Source: Eunapius fragilis (taxonomy: Eukaryota; Porifera; Demospongiae; Spongillida; Spongillidae). Taken from it: a stretch of 64,000 nt of DNA. The DNA is taken from NCBI GenBank assembly GCA_963681505.1, contig OY811984.1:4260858-4324857 (forward strand), in the 5' to 3' direction. Both the position numbers and the translations under genes were made by a program. Under the pieces are notes generated by a model. It worked only from the letters and a program-made list of their open reading frames with translations, did not search any database and was not told where the DNA came from. Shown here one piece after another: positions 34,985 to 46,987 of this stretch (position 1 is the stretch's first letter; each line of letters begins with the position of its first letter).

Positions 34985-36960
34985 AAAACCAACTTCCTGG
35001 CAAACTGAACTATCTCTTCAATTTCATCTTGTATGCCAGCAAGAATGACACCTTTAGCTTCCAAAAGTGTATTCTACTGTGGTTTTAATCTGCATTTTCG
35101 CCCATTTCTGTTTCAGATCCTACCACTGTGCACTGCCAACTCTGGGTATTTAAAAATGCCACTATTGCTTATAAAATCCTGACATCAGACCATTCCAGTC
35201 GCTCTCTTAGTTTATCATCCAACTGTTTTGCATCAGCGATTGCTTGGTCTGAAGAATGCTTAATGATAGATCGAACAAACGCCTACATGTAGGCGAAAAG
35301 TGCTGTTTTAGCCTACGTGTGGGCATTCTATTGCAACGTATGGTCCTCGCATTCAATGCCGTATAAAACTTTGAACTCAAATAAAGTAACACTTAAGCAT
35401 AGGGCTTCGTTTTTAATTCGCTTTGGAGCTCATTCAACCATTGGCTCTTTAGATACACGATCGAGATGGAGGAGCATACAAAAATTGCCTACAATCTTGA
35501 TGAAAGTGAGTATAAAAGTTGGAAATCGTGTGTATTTGGCAAAAAGAGTTAAAATTATATCTGCCTATAAAACGAAGAATGCTTCTAGTAAGTTTTTTGC
35601 AAATCGCAACAACTCCAGCTAAATGAGGGGCATGCCCCAACAGAGCGTTCGTAGCACTAGCAGCACGCTGGTGTTGTTTTTGCCGCCAGCTTGCAAGCAG
35701 CCCACTTTATTATATTGGTCATTATTTCAAGCGTTGGCTGTTTGTATATTGTTTGGAATAAAGCGATTTGCAATGCCTACATGTAGGTTAACGTGCCTAC
35801 GCGTAGGTGACGATCTATCATTAAGGGTTGCAGTGTTGTAATTATGTAAAACTGCACCTTGATACAACTTTTCTCCCTTTTCTTCTTTCACTCGGCTGCA
35901 AACTAGCTTAACAGTGGGCCATTGAAGTGAGTTTTGGTCAGTGAGAGATACCAACAGTTTGCTAGACTTTAGACATCCAGAAGTTCTCCCTGCAGACTCA
36001 AGCTGAGTAGAGATGCTGGCTTTAACATCAATATATAGTGCTGTACCAATTATCATTCTGGAGTGTTGCCAATTTTAAATGCATCCCTTTATGCGGGCTC
36101 TGTCTTCACTTTTAGCAGTACAGTCCTCAGCCACTGTTGAAAGGTGATTGAGATATGCTCCATACCTATCCACTACACTTTGCAAAGCATTACGTTTATG
36201 GTTGATCCATTGAGTACCTTGAGCACAAACTGGTATGCTCCCAGTCTTAGGAAATTCATAAACCTCTTTAAGCTCAGATACAACATCCTTCAGCACGCAA
36301 CAGTTCTTTGGGGACTTCTCATATAGGTAGTAAAGCCTGAGAAGCATCTCACCAATGTCTTTTAAACAGTTTGCTGGAAATGCATATTTACACGCAAGTT
36401 CCAATCTATTTGCATAACACCAAGACCAAAACTACCATGGAAGTTTGTTCTGCATTGTTCCCTTCATCCCTCTGTGTTCTGCAATGTTAACTGATGCCCC
36501 ATCTGTCCCACAACCAACAAGGATAGAAAAATTACCAGCAACTCCAAGGACTTTGGCTTTATCTAGGATGTTTTCAATCCCAACAGTTTCACACCACATT
36601 CTAGATATTTAATCAAACCCTGTGCATCAGCGTTTTGTGGAACTTACATCTTTGTCTTTTCTTATGATAGAGTTAAAGACATGCGGATAATGGTGATAAG
36701 ATTAATGACACCTTCCTGGTTGCTTCTGATTGATGAATAGCTCTAAATCATCCGTTGGATTGTTTACTATGCAGCAATAGGAAATTACTGGCTTGCCTGC
36801 TGCCTTTTTTTTTCAGGCAGATTGCTGATAGTTTCTTTTTGAAATTCAGAGGAGCTTAGAACTTTTTCTGGGTAAAATGCCTCATTCTAGGAATCTTGAC
36901 ACCCATACTTTTCAAAATGAAAGAGGTTTCTATGACCCTAGTAAAACTTGCATTGTATAG
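34985..36960 (-). pseudogene. Decayed hAT-like (ZNF862-type) transposase
   Basis: Minus-strand pieces line up in order with the transposase-like ZNF862/KIAA1586 families: LVGCGTDGASVNIAEHRGMK (about 36520), LELACKYAFPANCLKDIGEM and LRLYYLYEKSPKNC (36404-36290), TQWINHKRNALQSVVDRYGAY (about 36200), the region after it to 35825, and DAKQLDDKLRERLEWSD and LEAKGVILAGI before 34985. Several frame breaks and an in-frame stop next to KLPW make it a relic, and a TTAA MITE splits it at 35264-35820. The BED zinc finger and the C-terminal dimerisation part are not seen. Terminal inverted repeats were not found. Confidence 0.8.
35264..35820. mobile_element. TTAA-flanked MITE, copy 1 (557 bp), nested in the hAT relic
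   Basis: TTAA at 35260-35263 and 35821-35824 flank ends TGATAGATCGAACAAACGCC and its counterpart ending TCACC...CGATCTATCA, so the inverted ends share TGATAGATCG. Each end carries a nearby palindrome CCTACATGTAGG. TTAA target duplication is the hallmark of piggyBac-type transposition (family knowledge). There is no transposase inside. It is about 85-90% alike, by eye, to the inverted copy at 58209-58729. Confidence 0.88.
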
Positions 36961-37039
36961 TGCACTTACCATAGGGTGATGGCTGTTCGATAAACATGTC
37001 AATGGATCGTTGCATCCATAAGCTGTATTCTAATCATAG

Positions 37040-38366
37040 TGTCTATTTGCATCCTGAAGTGTGTACAGTGGTACACAAATTACCCCATTCATTGTGTTGC
37101 ATCATATCTCATACCAGAAGTGAGCATTTAACACAATTTTTGAAAATCTATACCCCCTGTGGTGATGCTAAATTGTGGTTAAACTTCTCATGAATATGCT
37201 AATTTTGGCTTATTGCAATAACTGTTCATAATTCAGTTATCCACAGCACTACAGAACACTGCAAAAGTGAGAGATTTAAAAAACATGATGGGAACATTCT
37301 CAATAAGTCAAATTTTATACATATAGTTTGTTTTGTATGTACATTTAAAAAATGCTGTTTCTTTTGAGTAATCACTTTGACTTTCAAATGCTCTAATTTG
37401 TGTACACCTGTACACAAATTACATTGCTTTACCTTAGTAGTATTATGTTTTCAAAAGAGTCTTGAAAGTGATAGAGGGCATGACATATTAACTATGTATT
37501 GTGAAATTATTCATGTGGTTCTATCAAGAAAGTTTTGCAGTAAAATGTGTACAGGTGTACACAAATTAGTCCTATGTAGAAGAATGATGTTTATTGCAAA
37601 ATAAATTCAAATTCAAATCACTTATATGCATCCAAAATCAACAACAATGCAAGTGCATACATAATAAATGTTCATGTTGTCTAAGTATCACTCCATCGTC
37701 TCAGGGCAGACTGCTGCTTTAGGCTTTGAGGATTTACTCCTTCAATATGCATAATTAAACACCTACGCTTCCTCTACCTCTACTGGCACTTCCTCTACCT
37801 CTACTGGCACTTCCTCTACCTCTACTGACACTTCCTCTACCTATGCCTCCACAACTAGTACTCGCGCCTCCACTAGTACTCGCGCCTCCACTAGTACTCG
37901 CGCCTCCACTAGTACTCGCGCCTCCACTAGTACTCGCGCCTCCACTAGTACTCGCGCCTCCACTAGTACTCGCGCCTCCACTAGTACTCGCGCCTCTACT
38001 AGTACTCGCGCCTTCACTAGTACTCACACCTCCACTAGTACTCGCGCTTCCGCCGTTTGAGCCTCTTGTTCTGCGTACACGCGCACCTGCTCTTCTCTCC
38101 ATCATAACCACTCACATGCGCGCGCTAAGATTTATTTACTTTTTAAATTTTATTCACTTTTCTAATTAGTTTAATTGACAGATAACAATCAATTTTATTT
38201 TAATATTAATTGACCATCTATTATTAATGTGTTGTGTACTCATGTATTGATTTTGGAGTTACAATTGTGATTAATTACAAAGATAAGGTAGGGTAAGTAA
38301 TTTGTGCTCCCCTGTACACATATACCCTAATATGTGTACAGGTGTACACACGGATGCAAATAGACA
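37040..38366. mobile_element. 1.3-kb DNA element with TGTCTATTTGCATCC inverted ends
   Basis: The left end TGTCTATTTGCATCC (37040) is matched by GGATGCAAATAGACA (38352-38366). ATAG flanks both sides and may be the target duplication. The similarity continues inward through GTGTACA/TGTACAC blocks. At least five copies of a palindromic TGTGTACACCTGTACACA-like motif occur inside (near 37069, 37395, 37546, 38312 and 38333). I saw no transposase, so it is probably non-autonomous. An 18-bp minisatellite occupies 37855-38050. Confidence 0.7.
37855..38050. repeat. 18-bp minisatellite GCGCCTCCACTAGTACTC, about 10 copies
   Basis: The tandem array is open in frame on both strands because 18 is a multiple of 3. 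On the minus strand it reads (GGASTS)n within a 118-codon frame (38111-37755) that starts MVMMERRAGARVRRTR. It lies inside the TIR element at 37040-38366. A real protein is unlikely. Confidence 0.88.
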
Positions 38367-39692
38367 ATAGTACTACGCAAAATAAAAATTGCTGTCAGCA
38401 CTTCACCATGCAATGGCTTCATCTATGGTGCAACCGGAAGGATTGCCAAGCCGTGTAGCCCAGTATCTCAAAAACGCAGGCATTGAGATTGATGCCTGAT
38501 GCAAATTGTCTGTGCCAATAATGCTCCACCATAATTATGCATACACTACCTAAACAACCATGCCAGCCTCTTCCTCATGTTGATCATTGTCAAAGACACG
38601 TAAGTGCTCGACAAATAACTGCATAGAATGGCGATCGCGAGGTTCCAACTAGCAACTTTATCATTGTGGCCATTTTGAATTTTGCGGTTCCTATATCGAT
38701 ATGTGATCGCCGCATGTGATTTTTTTAAGTGTGTATGTGTTATTGGTTTTTACTACGTGCCGGCAAAGGAAAGGAACAGGTCCTTGGAGCTAGTTGTATA
38801 TATAGCCTAGTTCTGTTCAAGTTTCAGGCCCAAATGTGCAATGCTCAGCTTCTCCTCAAAAACGATAACTTTGGCCCCGTTTTGATCCCTTGATGACACA
38901 ACTACATATTAAGATTAAGGACTTATAGTTACCCAGTGACTCTTAATTCATGACAGGCACAGTGGGTATAGTTGGGGGAGGGTACCCTAGGAGTGCGTGG
39001 ATAGAATGTTACAAGCCATACCAGGTCTGGTTAACAGATTGGTAGCTACTTTCTGTAACATATTGATAGATATTTCTGTACCAGATTTATTGCTTATTGA
39101 CATGTATGGTACAGACTGTTATACATATATGAGACAGACTGTTATACATATATGAGACAGAATGTCCACACAGACATATCTGTACCAGACTGTACAAAGT
39201 TGGCGGCTGTGTAAACGTAGCTAGGTTGGAAGGCATTAACCGCAATAGCAAATTAACTTAAGAGATGATTTTTAAATATGGTGGGTCCTCTGGTCGTCCA
39301 ACTTCAAAGCAAAAGGCCACCAACAGTCGACTTTGTGAACTGTTCATATCTGCTATGATTTAACGAGGCAGGATTAATTGAATTATCTGTATTCATGCAC
39401 GTTTGCTATACTTACATTTGCGCGAATGCATACGCATAGATCACGCTTGTGCATGTGTAATGACTGATATACAAGGTCGATAGGAGTTGGACTGTCAAAC
39501 AGCATGGCAACGGGAAGCTTTGAAGGAACTTTGATCCAATCTCAATACTGTTAGCTTCATACTGAAACTTTCAGCAAACCATAGAGCATTTCATTTATTT
39601 TAAATTGCTGCAATGTCCGTTTTATCTGTCGAGGTGACAACTCGTCTATAGGTCTACCTCTATTTTGTAATACCTTGATCGATTCAAGATGA
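38367..39692. other. No gene recognised
   Basis: Unique-looking AT-rich sequence with two near-identical copies of GACAGACTGTTATACATATA-type 24-bp repeats at about 39110-39160. No open frame, RNA or transposon end was supported. Confidence 0.4.
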
Positions 39693-39959
39693 CTACCTTT
39701 GACGGTTTACATTTTCTCTCATGGCTTCATACAAACTGTCAATCTCTTGCCCTAAACTGTCACACTTTAGAACAACCGTAGTGTATCCCTCTAATAATTC
39801 ATTATGTTCACTAAGCAAAACTGTTTCTTCCCTCAAAACCAAAATTTTGCTACTAGAATCCAAAATAGTTTGTTTTTTCCTTCCAGAAGATGACTTATAG
39901 TTTGAACCCACTTCAAGGCACAGTTTCTGTAAAAGACAATCTAACCTTTCTCAGCTCTT

Positions 39960-40765
39960 GCGGAGTGCGATATAATTTCCTAAGATCTCGTAAGGATTTT
40001 ATAAGAAGTTTAGTTCTTATAAGAAAAAGTGTAAGAATGAGTAAGCGACCTAAGATCCTAAAGCCATATAAGATTCTTCGTAAGAACCTAACTGGAATCT
40101 TATAAGAATAGACACTGTAGGATTCTTGTAAGAGTCTTGTAAGATTCCTCGTAAGAGCAAAACTGGAATCTTATAAGGATAGACACTGTAGGATTCTTGT
40201 ACTTGAGTTATGTCAGTTTCCTTGTAAGAAAAAAGCTGGAATCTTATAAGAATAGACACTATAGTTCTTGTAAGAGTTATGTCAGTTTCCTTGTAAGAAC
40301 CAGACTGGAATAGACACTTGTAAGAGTTATGTGGAATACACACTGTAGGATTTTTGTAAGAATCTTGTAAGATTCATCGTAAGAACAAAACTGGAATAGA
40401 CACTGTAGGATTCTTGTAAGAGTCGTAAGATTCCTCGTAAGAGCAAAACTGGAATCTTATAAGGATAGACACTGTAGGATTCTTGTAAGAGTTATGTCAG
40501 TTTCCTCGTAAGAACCAAACTGGAATCTTATAAGAATAGGCATTGCAGGATTCTTGTAAGAAGAGTCTTGTCGTAAGAACAAAACTTGAATCTTATAAGA
40601 ATGTACATTGTAGGATTCTTGTAAGAGTCATGTAAGATTCCTTACATAAAAAAACTCAAATCTTATAAGAATAGACACTAAAGGATTCTTATAAGAGTCT
40701 TGTATGATTCCTCGTAAGAACAATACTAGAATCTTATAACAATAGACACTGTAGGATCTGTACTG
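39960..40765. repeat. About 70-bp minisatellite rich in TCTTATAAGA palindromes
   Basis: Roughly ten to eleven tandem units built from GATTCTTGTAAGAGTCTTG, TAAGATTCCTCGTAAGAAC, AAAACTGGAATCTTATAAGA and ATAGACACTGTAG. Each carries near-palindromes (TCTTATAAGA, CTTGTAAG). Just to the left, at 39911-39693 on the minus strand, a 72-codon coiled-coil-like frame (REETVLLSEHNELLEGYTT) runs into the array; its status is unknown. Confidence 0.88.
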
Positions 40766-41117
40766 CAATCAATAAATAAAGATCAATCGAATACCTGTAA
40801 GAAAAATATGATAAGATGAATTCCCATAAGAGTCTTTACCACCACATGCAGATGCTCCTTGGCTTGTTATCATTTCAAAATGTTGTACAAACAAGTATAA
40901 TACACACTAGGATAATATAAACAAAGGAGTTAATAAGTGCTATTACAAATACAATTGTCAACAATTTTAATTGTAGATAGCCCCTGATCTTCCTTCAGTG
41001 GTGCTCAATCAATTTAGTAATGGTACATCAAAGGGAACAATGTGTTTATTTGATTGAAAGCATGTGTATTCCTATATATATCACTGCAACACAACCATGA
41101 TACGACAACATTTTCCT

Positions 41118-42194
41118 TTAATCGGCATCTACTTCGTCCGAATCGGAGTTTTCGTCCTGAAACTCATCAGAATCCACATCTTCTCTATCCGATGCTAGCA
41201 CTGTTGCCTCCCCACTGTCATTTGTATCAAATATCTCATCTCCTGGTGCAGTGTCGTTAGATTGATGCCATTGCTGCAGCTGATGGTAGAGAGGATTGGC
41301 TGCTCCAGTTTGTTTGGCCCAATGTATAAGTGATGGGTCACTTGTTGTGATACCACATGCCTCAAATGACTTGTATATTATTTCTGGCCTGATTGAGTCC
41401 CAGGCTTCCAGAACCCATTGAACCCTAAGTGTTTTTGAGGGTGCACGTAAGGTGCCACCGGCCACGTGTCCGCTCCATGGTGCCACTGGCCAGCCATGTG
41501 TCATATAATTTGCTATATGCCTTCTTGAAGGGGGCATTCCAGCTCACATCGGCTGGTTGAACCAGTTTTGTGCAGCCCCCATGAACTACAGCCCTAATAA
41601 TATTTGTGCTTTGCACTGCTTTCTTCATAGATGCAGAAATGTGGCATTTATAACTATCCCAAACCAGCATTCGCTTATTGGTTTGTGGTGGTCCCCATAT
41701 CTGCTTAACCCATTCAGCAGTCAAAGTTTCATTCATCCAACCATTTGGAGAGAGCATAATGATGGCACTTGGATATTATTAAGCTCATTGGGGAATCTTT
41801 TCCCCTTAAAAACAATGAACGGCTTAAGTTTTTTCCCACAGGCTAATGCACTTAAGCAGACCACGATGCGTTCTTTTTCATGACCTGTAGTCAGTAAAGG
41901 AACACTTGTTGCTCCAATTTTTTCCACAGTTGTGTTTCCAGGCATGTCTGCCCAAATTGCAGTTTCATCCATGTTGGCTATTGCAGCAGGGGGCAGTATG
42001 TTTAACCTGCATTGTTCTGCACAATACCCTACAAAGTCAAACACTTTACTGCGCCATGAAGAAGTCAATGCTGCAAAATGGGTACTAGGTCTGTGTAAAT
42101 GTACGTGGTGCATAACTCCACGTATGGTAGGAAGTTTATAAAAAGTGGAGGGGCTGAAATGAATTAAGGGCAGGGGGAGGGGCTTGCTTGCCAT
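41118..42194 (-). pseudogene. Pogo/Tigger-like (DDE_1) transposase relic
   Basis: The first acidic residue is in ANMDETAIWADMPGNTTVEK (about 41960), followed by TTGHEKERIVVCLSALACG and KPFIVFKGKRFP. The second region is MLVWDSYKCHISASMK (about 41660) and the third is LVQPADVSWNAPFKKAY (about 41560), the pogo-type QP.D. motif. A Cys/Trp-poor acidic tail (SDREDVDSDEFQDENSDSDE) ends at 41118. The frame shifts near 41750 (between FPNELNNIQ and the next block) and near 41500, so it is broken at least twice. The N-terminal HTH/CENPB region is missing or unrecognisable above 42194. Terminal repeats were not found. Confidence 0.82.
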
Positions 42195-43011
42195 GTATAA
42201 AATCCTTGCTATAGAGTAGAGCCACTAACACAGTTTGCCACGCCAGTTATGTGATTCTGAAGCAGCTGTGTGCCTATCGATTATAACTTTAAATCGCGTG
42301 ATGCATTATTGATGTACCTCATATTAATTTTAATACACATGCCTTTCCTTGTGATCTCCAAGACCACTTTTGTGTTAAAATTCATTACTAGGAATCCAAA
42401 TGTGATAGAAATGTGTAAAAAAATGTAATATTGTTGTAGGTTAGTTGCAAGCAAAACTCTGTGCACCTTTTTGCTCTACTTGTGTTCTGATTGGCTCTTG
42501 ACTCGGGTCTGTTCATCTCGTTGTTGGTGCCGATGGATTCATCGTGAAACCAGCATAAAAATTGTTTTGCTTAGCAGAATAGTGCGTGTAATCAAATATC
42601 GAACTTCAAACACTACTACACAACTGTAGCAAGTCAAAGTATCAGTAAAATTTTTAAATGTAGGTACAACTGTGTCCTGAATAGAAGCCGCGGCTTGTAA
42701 TCAAGGAGATACAGTAATATTCTCCACTTTAGTAGCAACCATGCGTTTTAACCTCGATGCATCCATTCCTGCATCATATACTATGATGCTGTCATTGTGT
42801 TCCAATTGCACATAGGCGTTGAACCGATATAAAACATATTTCAGTAGCAGTTTTATTATCTACATTAGTACTAAATAATTATAATAGTATGGAGAAAACA
42901 TGAACAGGAATACAAGATGCAGCAGAATACACTAATCAGAATAAATGCACTAAATAACGAATGCTATTATTAATACATACATACATATCCAGACACACTG
43001 AGACACACTGG
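42195..43011. other. Spacer between pogo relic and LINE
   Basis: AT-rich sequence without an open frame. The part near 42950-43011 should be the 3' untranslated end of the LINE, with a short ATAC microsatellite-like tail (TAATACATACATACATA) that may replace poly(A). Confidence 0.4.
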
Positions 43012-44538
43012 CTATGAAAGTGACAATGAGGAACTATCCCCCTCCTGAAGGGAACAGCCACATCTTAAGAGGAGGGCTCGGGCATTGGCTCGCACAAGAG
43101 TCAAATTAAGGCGGCCATACAAGCTGCAGACAACCTTGGACTTGGGGGAGTTGGTCCTTGTGGCAAGGTATGATGCAAGCCGTGAAAAAGCTTGCATCGC
43201 TTCGTTGCCCCAGGCTCCATATGACTCGACCACAAGGGGAATACATGTCCACCCTAGCTCGGAACACTTGGCATCATTGGCAGAGTGCTTCCTTAGCTCA
43301 GCAGCAACCGCTGCTGACCCTGCTGTGCGACCCGCTTCAGAGATAAGAGTAGGGTTAAGCGGAGACACCACAGTAAGGTCAAAGGCAGCAGGCTTGCCAC
43401 AGAGCCAATTGGAAGCTAGGATGTCAGCAGGGCGTGTGTTCCGAAGCTCATGTCCTAGTCCACAACCGGCCTCTGCCTTGGCGCTGATGCAGGCATGATG
43501 GCAGGTTTGAAGCACTACATCCCTGAGCTTGTTGTGCCTGGATACAGCATCACCACCTCTCTTACATGTTATTGCATGGTGACCTAGGGGATCCAAGGGA
43601 TGTTCTGGACACAACGCACAGGGAGGTGAGCCAGGTGAGGTGTTTAGCCCCAGCCACCACTTGATGGCCATTTGGTGCTCGTTGGGGTCTAAGCTTAGAC
43701 CCAGGCCTGGAGTTGGTACTACAGAGAGCCAAGCAGAGGCATGGGGAGAGGAGATAGACAGGAGACGAGCCTTGTCAGCCACAGAGCTCTGGGATAGAAG
43801 AGAGTTAAATTGAATGTTTTCTAATGCAGCTGATAGAGTGTGTTGTCGGCAAGGAGAAGATGCAAGACTGTTGATATTAATTGCACTCTCAGGGGGAACA
43901 CACCTATCGTAGGAATTGACCGCATCAGCCAGGAAATTATCTGATGGTATGGCAAGGCCTGCAGTACTGATGGAGGCTATAAAGGCTGCATTAGAATGAT
44001 GAGCTAGTGAACGAAGCCCCAGGCCACCTCTGCTTAAGCTCAACTGGGCCTGCATCCAAGAACTGTCAGTAGTGTCAATAGCTTGGCACTCTGTGAAGGT
44101 GCACCTAACCTGCTCATCAAAGGCATGCAACTCATCCAATGCCAGGGATGGGGGAGTGGAACGTGCAATATGGACCAATTTGGTAAATCCACCACACATG
44201 CGAAGTAGAATGAGAGCAATCTGAGGATCACATGACCCGAGCTTAACCAGGGAGGATAGCAAAATGGAGGCAGCAGCACGTTTAGAGGCAATAAATGATG
44301 AACAAAATGCAACATCCCCTATGGGGGCTCCAAGGATGATGAGATTGGGAGTACAAGATTTGTTCATCTGAGAAGGGAATACACTGAGGTCACCTTGGCC
44401 AAAAAGCTCACATTTAGATGGATTTAGATGGAGCCCCAATGAGGGACCTAAATCTTGAAGTAGACATACAACATGCTGGACAGAGGTAGTCATAAATTTA
44501 ACTTCACAAACCAAACTATTTCTTTTTTTGCTTGTCAT
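43012..44538 (-). mobile_element. 5'-truncated LINE: end of reverse transcriptase plus restriction-like endonuclease, 508 codons open
   Basis: The frame begins within the RT, after the catalytic YxDD box, with GLHLNPSKCELFG and LGAPIG, typical of the RT palm/thumb. It continues through a thumb-like RGGLGLRSLAHHSNAAFIAS. A zinc-binding motif CALCPEHPLDPLGHHAITC is followed by RHNKLRDVV. Then comes a PD-(D/E)XK-like nuclease: RPADILASN, AAFDLTVVSP and WTCIPLVVESYGAWGNEA. That C-terminal order is known from site-specific LINEs of the R2/NeSL/CRE type. The RT active-site part is absent, so the copy is inactive, yet the 508 codons remain open. The 5' edge near 44540 abuts a CACTA-like fragment. 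Confidence 0.78.
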
Positions 44539-44584
44539 TTCTGCAGTGCACTGTGCTTTAATTGTAGCTGCTCCTTGATAACAA

Positions 44585-44899
44585 TAAGTTTATTAATTGT
44601 TATTCCAATTGAATTTAATGAAGCCTTTTCATCTTCAGTTAGACATTCATAAACTGATTTATTAGTATTCTCTGCCTGTTGAACAAATTCCACTAACTTG
44701 GTTAACGTTCTTTGCTCATGCTCATCATTTGGAAGCCATATAGTCGATGATTGCAGTAGATTCCTCTGTCCATACAATAGATGCAGCCGTAATAGCCATT
44801 AAATTGAACATGATTCAAAGCCATCACCTCAGCAATAAAATGAATGATTCCTTGAGTGAGCATTGGTCTTACCATCCTTTGTTTGGATATGTGTACCAT
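44585..44899 (-). pseudogene. CACTA/EnSpm-like transposase fragment
   Basis: Minus-strand pieces FNGYYGCIYCMDRGIYCNHR and LPNDEHEQRTLTKLVEFVQQ resemble the Cys-pair segment of CACTA (transposase_21-like) proteins, where a GxYGCxxC motif is followed by a tyrosine-proline and an RT/HE block. Two overlapping frames carry it, so it is frame-broken. It ends where the LINE begins, suggesting that the LINE is inserted in or beside it. Confidence 0.5.
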
Positions 44900-45059
44900 T
44901 TTCCTTGTGATATTGCAATTTGTTTAATACTAGCTATAATGACATTAATATTAGGTTTTACACATCCTAGCCACAGACCAGCAACTAAAACATTTCCTCT
45001 AAAATGTGGTGGGAGATTAGAAATGCAGAATTGTATAGGCCATAGCTGAGTAATTATGT

Positions 45060-46160
45060 AAATTAACTAGAATGTAATGAGCTATGTTTACTAACAACTC
45101 TGTTGTTTACGTGAGGACTTGAACATGGGCACTCCAGCACACAACTGCAAAGCTACGTTTTCAGGAGCAGAAAGAAATTGACCAGGTTCCATCAGTGATT
45201 TATACATCTTTCCATTTTGGATATCATGAAGGATATTTGTGCTTTTTTCCCTTTAGTGGATAGGGTGGTATCCAACCCCAGGTCTTGTAAGCCGCTCAGC
45301 CTTACGGTAAGAGCTGAGGCCCCCACTTCTACCCTTTTCTTAAGACAACTGTTCTGGTGATGGTTCTTATATTCTGATAATATGTAATATTGTAAAGGGC
45401 ATTTATATGTGTGCTAGCTGGTCATATCATTGGTGTTTGTGATGATGGTAGTAGTTGTAGTGGTGGTAGTGATATACAGTAGCAAAACCAAGTCGTGTAC
45501 ATATGGCGAACCCAGGTGTAACATTTATGAATATTAAAAAAATCTAAACACTCTTTATGAGTTAGGACACAAATATACCTTGACAAACTCGAACAATTTG
45601 TTCTTCAAAAGGAAGCAAAGAAAAGTAGCATAGTTTTACACTGCTATCTTTTACTCCAGGTTCTTTTTTCAACTCGTTCAAAACAATTTGAGCAATATAT
45701 ATTTATAGCATGTGTCATTTTGTAATTTATATACAGTTTTGATGCCGTCATCTGAGTTTGAGCAGTGAAATTGTATCAAATCCAAAAGGTATTGAGTGGA
45801 TGCTTCTGTCAACTGATTAGTTGATTTATTTGCTAGAAGACTTTCAGCATTGCAGATCTTTGTGACTTGTAACGGGAGGGTACACTTTGTTAAAAATACG
45901 AGACATGCATGCACATTTCCTTTACCTTTATTGTCACAAGACTGAGAATACTGTCCTGCTAGAGCACTATCCTGCAACTCCGTATTTAGGGTTCCATGGC
46001 AAAATAAAGTCTGAGAATCAGCTGATAATCCTAAATGGTTGTTACATGTGTTTCAACCTGCTGAATAGCATATAGATGGTAAAGTTACAAATCTAGGAAC
46101 CAAATGAAAGACACTAAGTTATGTGTAATAATAATTCACTATCTTTCACACCAGAAATTA
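45060..46160. other. Spacer; possible tRNA-like remnant at 45255-45335
   Basis: On the minus strand, GCCTCAGCTCTTA followed after about 40 bases by GGTTGGATACC resembles the A and B boxes of a tRNA-derived SINE, but the folding is poor and no tail was identified. Nothing else is supported in this stretch. Confidence 0.25.
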
Positions 46161-46164
46161 TTTC

Positions 46165-46800
46165 AGAATCTTGGTCATCAGAATTATTATATCACCACCA
46201 TAAGGATTAAGAACCTCTTCATTTTCATCTTCAACGTACCTAAAAAGTATTAAGTATAACATATTCATTTACATTGTACTCCGTATTATCAATACCTGAG
46301 TTGAAATTACCACCTTGACATATATAAACTTCTTTCGCATCTTCAAGTAACATCAACAGCAAAAGATGCAGAATAAGTAAAGAAAACTATATTTATTACC
46401 ATGCGATCAAGCTTTACCTGATTGTAAATATGTTCCATCTGTAACAGTTATCTCTCTGTCATCATCACCATCTTGACATACAGACAACTCATCCTCATCT
46501 TCAGTTACATTCAACAGCCTAGCAGAATCAGTAAGCACACTACGAGAAAGCTTTACCTGATTCAATATCTGTTACAGCTATCTCTGTCATTACCAACTTG
46601 ACATATTGAAAACTCTTCCTCATCTTCGGTTACATTTATGCAACATAGCAGAATCAGCAAGCAAGCTTTATCAATTATAATGCGAGAATGCTTTACCTGA
46701 TTCTAAATATGTAATAGCTTTATCTCTGTCATCACCATCTTGACATATTGAAAACTCTTCTTGATCTTCGGTTACATTTAACCTTTAATCTCCAGGCTGT
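46165..46800 (-). repeat. Tandem array of exon-like units (minus strand)
   Basis: Four or five units of about 130 bp repeat in tandem. Each contains, on the minus strand, an acidic reading segment such as NVTEDEDELSVCQDGDDDRE ending in a CAG|GTAAAG donor (46418, 46557 and 46697), plus an older unit at about 46345-46285. A final unit near 46240-46165 reads YVEDENEEVLNPYGGD to a stop. The unit at 46518-46418 has a good acceptor (CTGCTAG); the 46557 unit has CTGCTAT instead. This looks like exon duplication in an unidentified, partly decayed gene. Confidence 0.55.
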
Positions 46801-46987
46801 GGTCCTAGATCTAGACCGTTAGCGGTCTTAGTCTTAGCAATTTCTTTTTTAGTGCATGAAGAACATAGCCTGCCGTGTGACGGGCCAGCCAAATTTTTGC
46901 TTTTTCCATCACCTTCGATCGAAAAAGGGATATGTTATAAAGCACACGTTCATAGTCGAAGCAACAAGGCATAATCTCTGAGCTGGC

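Noticed and set aside
37755-38111. 118-codon (GGASTS)n protein
   Set aside because: Most of it is an 18-bp tandem array open in frame by arithmetic; no start context or neighbours support a gene.
43085-43498. 137-codon plus-strand frame
   Set aside because: Antisense shadow of the LINE endonuclease frame on the minus strand.
45255-45335. A genuine tRNA gene
   Set aside because: A- and B-box-like motifs exist on the minus strand but the arms do not fold into a cloverleaf; at most a SINE remnant.
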